A stretch of DNA of 10,135 nucleotides, taken from contig JAERMN010000072.1 in assembly GCA_016844625.1 (NCBI GenBank), positions 1 through 10,135 on the forward strand, in the 5' to 3' direction. The translations under genes were made by a program, and so were the position numbers. The stretch comes from Deltaproteobacteria bacterium. GTDB taxonomy: Bacteria > Desulfobacterota > Binatia > UBA9968. Positions 1 to 4,870 of the stretch are shown here, in pieces (positions within the stretch are counted from its first letter, which is position 1; the number at the start of each line of letters is the position of its first letter). Under the pieces are notes generated by a model. That model made no database searches. It worked only from the letters and a program-made list of their open reading frames with translations, and was not told where the DNA came from.

Positions 1-80
1 CCTGATCGCAACAAATAGGCATCCTGTTTGTTTTTGCGATCGCCCCTAGTCGAAGATCTCTCGTCGAGTAAATACCTGTT

Positions 81-101
81 CCGTTGTTTAAAAAACAACG
101 G
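81..101 (-). terminator. Hairpin 20 nt after the tricarboxylate-type binding-protein gene, weak terminator candidate
   Basis: A perfect 9-bp stem (81-89 with 93-101, CCGTTGTTT/AAACAACGG) and a 3-nt loop lie just beyond the stop codon at 121. No U-tract follows on the minus-strand transcript, so intrinsic termination is doubtful; it may only stabilise the 3' end. A second, looser inverted repeat (4-11 with 34-41, GATCGCAA/TTGCGATC) lies further downstream. Confidence 0.3.
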
Positions 102-120
102 CGATCGAAAAGTACAAATT

Positions 121-1158
121 TCACCTGCCCGGCAACGGATCGGCGCCTGCCAATTTGTTGAATAGCTCGACGACATTGGCATCCCGCGGCAGCTCTTTGA
201 TCACTTTCTCGAGCGCTTCGGCGGCCAGGGGCGATGCCGCCTCGCCGGAGAGCTTTTGGTATTCTTTCAAGAACTCGGGGTCGCTCAGAGTTTTACGCAT
301 GGCGTCGGCAAGTATCTGCACGCGATCTTTGGGCACGCCCGGCGGCAGGAAAAAGTTTTGGCCGGCGATGCGGAAGGCGCGAAACATTTCGACCATTTTT
401 CTCTCGCGGTCCGATTTCGCGAAGCTGCCAAGTTCCGGCACGTGGGTGAAACGCGGATGGCGTTCGCCCTTGGGAATCTCGATGCTCGCATGGACGTCCA
501 CCAGTCCCTTGTCCAACCAGTCGCGGTTGCGCCGGATCAGCGAGTCGCCGGTACTGACCCGACCGTCGGCCTCGCGCTGGGCCAGGGCGACATCGATCTC
601 AGGGCCGGTAAAGCCGACGACGAATTTGGGCTCTTTCAAACCGAGCATATAAGCGAACACCCGCCCGGTGATGTAAATCGGATGGCCCACCGACTGGGCG
701 GCGATGCGCACGTTGCTCGCGGCGCGTAGCTTCTCCAAGCTGTTGAAGCCGGCATCGCCGTGGGTGATGAAGAGATAGTGCTGCAAGCTGTCCGGCGTGC
801 CGAGATAAATAAACTTGTCGATGTCGTACTGCACTCCCGGCTCACCGAGCACGGCGTTGGCCACCAGCGCCGCGCCCATGCTGCCGAGCGTAAGCCCGTC
901 GGGCTTGGCGACTTTGTAAACATGATTGGCCGCCTGCCGGCCGCCGCCGCCACCCATATGCTGAATCACGATGGTGGGATTGCCGGGAATATGCTTGCGC
1001 AGAATGTTGACGACGGCGCGTGTGCGCAAATCCGCCGAGCCCGCCGGCGGTCCGCCGAGCACCACCGTGATGGTTTTGTCTTGGAAGAAAGGCGCCTGTG
1101 CAAAGCCTGCGTTGACGGTCAATCCGATGACAAGCAACGCGCGCAGAACGGTTTTCAT
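121..1158 (-). CDS. Tripartite tricarboxylate transporter-type substrate-binding protein
   Basis: A 345-residue secreted binding protein of the TctC/Bug-like family, which captures small organic acids in the periplasm for a TctAB-type permease. Residues 1-22 form a signal peptide: basic MKTVLR, a hydrophobic core, then cleavage after AQA. The mature part starts with a typical beta strand and ligand loop (VLGGPPAGSADL, about 33-44), then IPGNP (57-61), a glycine run (69-73) and a KPDGLTLG segment, all characteristic of the family. Length is close to the usual 320-330. I chose the ATG at 1158 because GAGG at 1170-1167 sits 8 nt upstream; a GTG at 1167 would overlap that ribosome-binding site. 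No tctA or tctB gene is nearby, so it may serve a distant permease. The ligand cannot be predicted. The family call is firm. Confidence 0.88.
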   Translation of the reverse strand: MKTVLRALLVIGLTVNAGFAQAPFFQDKTITVVLGGPPAGSADLRTRAVVNILRKHIPGNPTIVIQHMGGGGGRQAANHVYKVAKPDGLTLGSMGAALVANAVLGEPGVQYDIDKFIYLGTPDSLQHYLFITHGDAGFNSLEKLRAASNVRIAAQSVGHPIYITGRVFAYMLGLKEPKFVVGFTGPEIDVALAQREADGRVSTGDSLIRRNRDWLDKGLVDVHASIEIPKGERHPRFTHVPELGSFAKSDRERKMVEMFRAFRIAGQNFFLPPGVPKDRVQILADAMRKTLSDPEFLKEYQKLSGEAASPLAAEALEKVIKELPRDANVVELFNKLAGADPLPGR

Positions 1159-1166
1159 TTTCCCCA

Positions 1167-1170
1167 CCTC
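1167..1170 (-). promoter_or_regulatory. Ribosome-binding site fixing the start of the tricarboxylate-type binding protein
   Basis: On the minus strand GAGG (1170-1167) lies 8 nt before ATG at 1158. The upstream in-frame GTG at 1167 uses part of this motif and has no Shine-Dalgarno sequence of its own, so ATG 1158 is preferred. Confidence 0.6.
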
Positions 1171-1235
1171 ATGAATGTCTCTTTCCGTATGTGCCTCCTA
1201 CTATAGTGAAGATCAAATGTCCATTTCCGCATCCC

Positions 1236-1297
1236 TGTAGGGGCGACCCTATGTGGTCGCCCGTCCGGGAGGGCGGACACACAGGTCCGCCCCTACA
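1236..1297. repeat. Compound palindromic repeat made of two hairpins with 10-bp terminal inverted repeats
   Basis: The ends are a perfect 10-bp inverted pair, TGTAGGGGCG (1236-1245) and CGCCCCTACA (1288-1297). Inside are two separate perfect 8-bp hairpins: GGGCGACC/GGTCGCCC (1241-1248 with 1255-1262) and GGGCGGAC/GTCCGCCC (1271-1278 with 1285-1292). The two halves are also imperfect inverted copies of each other, so the element can fold as one long stem or as two hairpins. It lies between the two divergent binding-protein genes and encodes nothing convincing. The architecture resembles REP/BIME-type interspersed elements. Confidence 0.85.
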
Positions 1298-1336
1298 CCA
1301 GGATATGTGTGCGCAAAAAGATCTGCGCTCGTCACT

Positions 1337-1366
1337 TTGACTTCTTGGGCTTTTCTGCGCTATGGA
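1337..1366 (+). promoter_or_regulatory. Possible sigma-70 promoter for the ABC-type binding protein
   Basis: TTGACT (1337-1342) is a 5/6 match to the -35 box and TATGGA (1361-1366) a 3/6 match to the -10 box, with an 18-bp spacer. Transcription would begin near 1373. That agrees with a translation start at 1410 and not at the upstream ATG (1362), which would lie inside the -10 box. The weak -10 keeps this tentative. Confidence 0.3.
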
Positions 1367-1394
1367 ATGCAGCGTAGTTTCAGCTCGACACCAT

Positions 1395-1401
1395 GAGGGA
1401 G
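1395..1401 (+). promoter_or_regulatory. Ribosome-binding site deciding the ABC-type binding-protein start
   Basis: GAGGGAG at 1395-1401 lies 8 nt before ATG 1410. The earlier in-frame ATG at 1362 has no comparable purine-rich sequence upstream. Confidence 0.6.
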
Positions 1402-1409
1402 ACCGCGAA

Positions 1410-2648
1410 ATGATTCACTGGTTGTGGATTAACCATAAACGAAGCCGCTTCGCGGCCGGGGTATTGACCCCGGTCTTGACCAAAGGGAATGTTCAACCCC
1501 CTTTGGAAACCCCATTTAATAGTTCCACGCTGGCATCAGCGTGGTCAACAATAAATTGGCTTTTACTCGGCGCGCTTTTGCTCGCGCTCTTTCAAGGCTC
1601 GGCCTTGTCTGCCGATGCGCCGGAAGATTGGAAAAGGATTATCGAGGCTGCCAAGAAGGAAGGCAAAGTCGTCGCCGGCGGCCCGCCGACGGCAGTGCTG
1701 CGCAAACAATTTAAAGAAACCTTCGAGAGCCGCTTCGGCATCGAGCTCGAATTGCTCTCCGCGCCGGGACCCCAGAATGCCCAGCGGGCGATTGCCGAAT
1801 TTAAAGCCGGCGTGAGGCACTTCGATGTCCTGCATGGCGGCTCGGGCACCTTGGAGCCGCTCAGAGATGAGAACATGCTTGCGCCGTTTATGGACTATAT
1901 GATTCTCGCCGAGGTTCGCGATCCCAAGCAATGGTGGGGCGGCCATATGTGGGAAGACAACGTCAAAACCAACCGCTTCATCTATTCGTTCTCCGCCGAC
2001 TTCTCGGTGCCGCCGTTTTACAACTCGGACTTGGTCAAACCCGGCGAGATAAATTCCTACGACGATTTGCTCCAGCCCAAATGGAAGGGCAAGATCGGCA
2101 TGTTCGAGCCGCGCGTGCCGAGCGCCGGCCAAGGATTGTGGGGCTATTTGCTGCGCGCCAAAGGCAAGGAATTTTTGCAAAAACTCGCCGAGCAAAACCT
2201 CTATATTCATCGCGACGGACAGCAGATCGCTGTCTCGCTAGCCAAGGGCAATCTCGCCGTGGCTCTCGCACTGGCGCAACGCTTCGTCGATCCCTACATC
2301 AAAGGCGGCCTGCCGATCAAAGTGCTGGCATCGGTCAAAGAAGGCATGGGCGGCAGCAACGGCTTCGGCACCGTCGCAGTCATGGCGAATGCGCCGCATG
2401 CCAACGCGACGAAAGTCTACATCAACTGGTTGCTCGGCAAGGAAGGCCAGGATCTTTACGGGCGCGCGCTGACCCAAGGCAGCCGGCGCTTCGACGTCGA
2501 CACCAAATGGCTCGCGCGCTACAACACACCCGCCGCCAAAGATATCACCACGCCGGACGAATTCGAGAAAGTCCGCTTTTACGGCGAGGATGTGGTCAAG
2601 AACTGGCGCGAACCGGCCGGCGAGTTCGCGCGAAAGATTTTGAAGTAG
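1410..2648 (+). CDS. ABC-type extracellular solute-binding protein (Fe3+/spermidine-type fold) with repeat-interrupted signal peptide
   Basis: A 412-residue periplasmic binding protein of the type 2 fold (AfuA-like group), which delivers a ligand to an ABC importer. Family marks are YNSDLVKP (204-211), LLQPKWKGKIG (about 220-230), a GGSNGFGTVAV stretch and WLLGKEGQ near residue 340. The start at ATG 1410 is supported by GAGGGAG 8 nt upstream; an in-frame ATG at 1362 would add 16 residues. The N-terminus is odd. MIHW is followed by about 46 residues encoded by consecutive hairpins, and only then by a signal-peptide core (WLLLGALLLALFQGSALSA, 50-68). Removing codons 5-50 would leave MIHWLLLGALLLALFQGSALSA, an ordinary signal peptide, which suggests in-frame insertion. 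Ligand unknown: the fold is shared by iron, phosphonate, thiamine and polyamine binders. No ABC permease or ATPase is adjacent. Confidence 0.88.
   Translation: MIHWLWINHKRSRFAAGVLTPVLTKGNVQPPLETPFNSSTLASAWSTINWLLLGALLLALFQGSALSADAPEDWKRIIEAAKKEGKVVAGGPPTAVLRKQFKETFESRFGIELELLSAPGPQNAQRAIAEFKAGVRHFDVLHGGSGTLEPLRDENMLAPFMDYMILAEVRDPKQWWGGHMWEDNVKTNRFIYSFSADFSVPPFYNSDLVKPGEINSYDDLLQPKWKGKIGMFEPRVPSAGQGLWGYLLRAKGKEFLQKLAEQNLYIHRDGQQIAVSLAKGNLAVALALAQRFVDPYIKGGLPIKVLASVKEGMGGSNGFGTVAVMANAPHANATKVYINWLLGKEGQDLYGRALTQGSRRFDVDTKWLARYNTPAAKDITTPDEFEKVRFYGEDVVKNWREPAGEFARKILK
1419..1544. repeat. Array of consecutive hairpins inside the binding-protein signal-peptide region
   Basis: Five inverted repeats follow one another: TGGTT/AACCA (1419-1423 with 1431-1435), GCCGC/GCGGC (1444-1448 with 1452-1456), CCGGGG/CCCCGG (1456-1461 with 1468-1473), CCAAAGGG/CCCTTTGG (1480-1487 with 1499-1506) and CCACGCTG/CAGCGTGG (1525-1532 with 1537-1544). 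The last four are perfect and GC-rich. TTGACC occurs at 1464-1469 and 1476-1481, and GGTCAA at 1543-1548. The array stays open in the reading frame of the binding protein. It does not match the other palindromic families in the window. Confidence 0.75.
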
Positions 2649-2750
2649 CGTGACGCGATAACTTTTCACCACGAAGTGTGTCATGAGCTTAAGCTCGCCC
2701 ACAGAGCATAAAAATGGCGGGATTCCCCTCACATGGGGCTCTCCTCTACT

Positions 2751-2826
2751 CGTCATTCCCGCGCACGCGGGAATCCAGGTTTGTTCCGCTGAATTAGCCT
2801 GGATACCCGCTTTCGCGGGTATGACG
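2751..2826. repeat. CGTCATTCCCGC-type palindromic repeat, two hairpins in inverted orientation
   Basis: The ends CGTCAT (2751-2756) and ATGACG (2821-2826) are inverted copies, as are the inner CCAGG (2775-2779) and CCTGG (2798-2802). Each half is its own hairpin: ATTCCCGCG/CGCGGGAAT (2755-2763 with 2766-2774, 2-nt loop) and ATACCCGC/GCGGGTAT (2803-2810 with 2815-2822, 4-nt loop). In the right half a compensating A:T pair replaces the expected T:A, so base pairing is kept despite sequence change. Elements of this consensus are widespread in proteobacterial genomes, and their translations are often misannotated as small proteins. Confidence 0.9.
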
Positions 2827-2870
2827 GAACCCAGGCGGCCTCTTCGTTCTTATCCCCGCACAGGTATTTT

Positions 2871-2946
2871 CGAAGGAGGACACGAAGATCACGAAGGTTT
2901 TGATAGAGATCCTCCGATCCTTCGTGTCCTTCGCGATCTTCGTGGT
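2871..2946. repeat. ACGAAG-rich inverted repeat element
   Basis: CACGAAGATCACGAAGG (2881-2897) and CCTTCGCGATCTTCGTG (2928-2944) pair with one mismatch across a 30-nt spacer. The arms are built of short ACGAAG-containing units, so several pairing registers are possible. A matching end, ACCACGAAG at 2668-2676, is a perfect inverted partner of CTTCGTGGT at 2938-2946. The element may therefore originally have spanned about 2663-2950, with the 2751-2826 repeat nested inside it. Confidence 0.7.
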
Positions 2947-3059
2947 AAACAAAACCAAGGTGATAGTGCCAGGTTACCCACACGGAAGCCTGAAGAACCT
3001 TAATGGCGAAGAGATCGCCGTCCTCCGCCGGTAATCCTCGACGATGAAGGAGAACAAAG

Positions 3060-3779
3060 ATGCGCTACGAACTTTACTACCAACCGTTGATCCAAGGCCG
3101 CGGCGAATTCGTCCGACTCGCGCTTGAAGATGCCGGCGCCGATTACGTCGACGTCGCCCGCAATCCCAGTGTCGGTCGCGCTGGCATTATGAAAATTCTC
3201 GAAGACCGATCGATCAAAACCCCGGCCTTCGCTCCACCCTTTCTCAAAGCCGGCAAGCTCATGATCGGCCAGACGGCAAACATCCTGCAATTTCTCGCGC
3301 CGCGTCTCGGGCTGGTACCGAAAGATCAAGCGAGCCGGATTTGGGCGCATCAGTTACAGCTGACCGTAACCGACTGGATGGCCGAAGTCGGCGCAGTGCA
3401 TCATCCGATCGCCAACTCGCTCTACTATGAAGAGCAAAAAGATGAGTCTAAAAAGCGCGCGTCCTATTTCACGTCGATGCGCATTCCGAAATTTCTCGGC
3501 TACTACGAAGCGGTCATGGAAAGAAATCCCAAGGGCAGCAAGTATCTACTCGGCAAGAGACTTTGCTATGTCGATCTGTCGCTTTTTCAAATGGTCGAGG
3601 GGTTGCGCTACGCCTTTCCGAAAACCATGGCGAAGCTCGAACCCAACTACCCGCGCGTCATCGCACTGCATGACCGCGTCGCGGTTCGCCCGCGCCTGAA
3701 AAAATATCTCGCCTCACCGCGCCGGCTGGCGTTCAACCAAAACGGCATCTTTCGCCACTACCCGGAGCTGGACGAGTGA
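3060..3779 (+). CDS. Glutathione S-transferase-like protein (sigma/mu-like N-terminal domain)
   Basis: A 239-residue cytosolic protein with the two-domain GST layout. The thioredoxin-like N-domain (about 1-85) opens with YELYYQPLIQGRGEFVRLALEDAGADY, the pattern of tyrosine-type (sigma, mu, alpha) transferases, so Tyr6 or Tyr7 is the likely catalytic residue. The proline-rich TPAFAPPFL segment holds the expected cis-proline loop, and GQTANIL matches the glutathione gamma-glutamyl binding stretch. The rest is an all-helical C-domain with a conserved-looking YVDLSLFQMVEGL helix containing the usual Asp. ATG 3060 follows AAGGAG (3047-3052) at 7 nt. Such enzymes conjugate glutathione to electrophiles; the substrate is unknown. 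The gene stands alone, flanked by repeat-bearing spacers, and converges on coxM. It could also be a non-catalytic GST-fold protein. Confidence 0.82.
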   Translation: MRYELYYQPLIQGRGEFVRLALEDAGADYVDVARNPSVGRAGIMKILEDRSIKTPAFAPPFLKAGKLMIGQTANILQFLAPRLGLVPKDQASRIWAHQLQLTVTDWMAEVGAVHHPIANSLYYEEQKDESKKRASYFTSMRIPKFLGYYEAVMERNPKGSKYLLGKRLCYVDLSLFQMVEGLRYAFPKTMAKLEPNYPRVIALHDRVAVRPRLKKYLASPRRLAFNQNGIFRHYPELDE

Positions 3780-3852
3780 TTTTTTGTTGGAACGGCGCAG
3801 CTCAATGGCGAGCGCGCGCCGGCAGTCAACATTAATCCGATGTTTCTTACTT

Positions 3853-3970
3853 CCTCTCCCACTGGGAGAGGATTGAGGTGAGGGCGAATTTTCACTGCGC
3901 TTTCACCCTCACCCTTCCCTCTCCCGCAGCCGCCTGAGGCGGATCAGCCTTCGGCTGAAGCGGGCGAGGG
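3853..3970. repeat. CCTCTCCC-family branched palindromic element, copy 1 (with extra arms)
   Basis: This element lies between the convergent glutathione S-transferase and coxM genes. Hairpin 1 is CCTCTCCC/GGGAGAGG (3853-3860 with 3864-3871). Hairpin 2 is GGTGAGGG/CCCTCACC (3877-3884 with 3906-3913). The third unit is branched: outer stem CCCTCTCCCGC/GCGGGCGAGGG (3917-3927 with 3960-3970, one mismatch) encloses CCGCCT/AGGCGG (3930-3935 with 3937-3942) and TCAGCC/GGCTGA (3944-3949 with 3953-3958). The element at 8059-8142 is the same family without the inner arms. It could also act as a bidirectional RNA barrier between the converging genes. Confidence 0.85.
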
Positions 3971-4000
3971 TGGGATCGTACGCAGTGCTCGGCGAGCGGA

Positions 4001-4870
4001 TTATTTGGCGGCGCGCTTCGCAGCGGCTTGAATCGCGCGGCCAGTGTAGACCCGCGCCAGATGCGCGCGATAGTCAGCGCCGGCGTGGAGGTCTTCAAGC
4101 GGGTCGACGCCGTCGGACACTAGCGCAGCGCTCGCTTCGATCAATTTGGCAGTCAACTTGTTCCCACGCAGCCGCGCTTCCACCCGGTGAGCACGGAAAG
4201 GCCTATCGCTCAAGCCGGTAACACCAATACCAATATCTTCGCAGCGGCCTTTGACATCGACTCGCAGCGACACCGCCACGCCGACGATGGCAAAGCCGGA
4301 CGCCTGCTGCGGCATCTTGAGGTAGGCACAACCAGACCGGCGCGCTGCCGCCGGCAGACGAATTTCTGTCAATATCTCACTCGCTGCGATTGCGGTGGTC
4401 ATCGGGCCAAGAAAAAATTTCTCGACATCGAGCCAGCGCTCATCTTTGGCACCGCTGATTTTCAACTGGCCGCCCAACGCCAGGATCGCCGCCGGCCAAT
4501 CGGCGGCCGGGTCCGCGTGCACTAGACTCCCGCCGATGGTGCCGCGGTTGCGCACCTGCACGTCGCCGATGACGCGCGCCGTCTGACCGAGCAACGGACA
4601 GCTTTTTTTGAGCAGCTCGGAGCTTTCGATCTGGTAGTGCGTCGCCAGCGCGCCGATGATGATTTTATCGCCCTGCTGCCTTACCTCGGTCAAACCGGCA
4701 ATCTTGCTGACATCGATCAGCAGCGTCGGATTGGCGAGTCTGAGCTTCATCAACGGCAGCAGGCTATGTCCGCCGGCGAGAATCTGCGCGTCCTCACCGT
4801 GATCGGCGAGCGCGCGCAGCGCTTCGGCCAAACTCTTCGGCGCAATGTAATCGAAACTCGCCGGGATCAT
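4001..4870 (-). CDS. coxM: FAD-binding medium subunit of a CO dehydrogenase/xanthine dehydrogenase-type enzyme (CoxM-like)
   Basis: A 289-residue subunit that binds FAD and passes electrons from the Fe-S subunit to an acceptor. Two FAD-binding motifs lie where they do in characterised CoxM proteins: AGGHS at 32-36 and TIGGS at 111-115, the latter followed by HADPAADWPA. The C-terminal CO_deh_flav_C-type domain covers about 175-280. I chose ATG 4870 because it overlaps the coxL stop in an ATGA (4870-4867), a signature of translational coupling. The frame stays open upstream to 4915 but that adds only residues that overlap coxL. It is the last gene of the coxS-coxL-coxM operon; the S-L-M order differs from the coxM-coxS-coxL order of classical CO dehydrogenase. 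The symbol denotes the subunit family, not proven CO oxidation. Confidence 0.92.
   Translation of the reverse strand: MIPASFDYIAPKSLAEALRALADHGEDAQILAGGHSLLPLMKLRLANPTLLIDVSKIAGLTEVRQQGDKIIIGALATHYQIESSELLKKSCPLLGQTARVIGDVQVRNRGTIGGSLVHADPAADWPAAILALGGQLKISGAKDERWLDVEKFFLGPMTTAIAASEILTEIRLPAAARRSGCAYLKMPQQASGFAIVGVAVSLRVDVKGRCEDIGIGVTGLSDRPFRAHRVEARLRGNKLTAKLIEASAALVSDGVDPLEDLHAGADYRAHLARVYTGRAIQAAAKRAAK

Larger units (their letters stand above)
2649..3059. other. Repeat-filled intergenic spacer without a credible gene
   Basis: This 411-bp spacer separates the binding-protein gene from the first glutathione S-transferase. Two palindromic elements (2751-2826 and 2871-2946) occupy much of it. 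There is also a perfect 12-bp palindrome GAGCTTAAGCTC (2685-2696) and a CCCC/GGGG hairpin near 2725-2738. Open frames through here translate the repeats and show no family features. No convincing terminator with a U-tract is visible after 2648. Confidence 0.6.

Noticed and set aside
36..43. GCGATCGC octamer, matching the cyanobacterial HIP1 palindrome
   Set aside because: I noticed only this one full octamer, so it is probably chance. Together with the STRR-like heptamers it is not enough to suggest a cyanobacterial host.
1167..1410. Upstream alternative starts: GTG 1167 for the tricarboxylate-type binding protein and ATG 1362 for the ABC-type binding protein
   Set aside because: Each lacks a ribosome-binding site, whereas ATG 1158 and ATG 1410 have purine-rich motifs at 8 nt. 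ATG 1362 also coincides with the candidate -10 box.
1419..1544. CRISPR-like array
   Set aside because: The units are inverted repeats of different sequences without a constant direct repeat or regular spacers, and no cas genes are present.
2683..3003. Plus-strand frame of 106 codons in the spacer before the glutathione S-transferase (and a minus-strand frame at 2753-2983)
   Set aside because: The translation (VIPAHAGIQ, WIPAFAGMTE; on the other strand SYPRKRVS) is the well-known conceptual product of CGTCATTCCCGC-type repeats, with the rest from the ACGAAG element. No family features or good ribosome-binding site.
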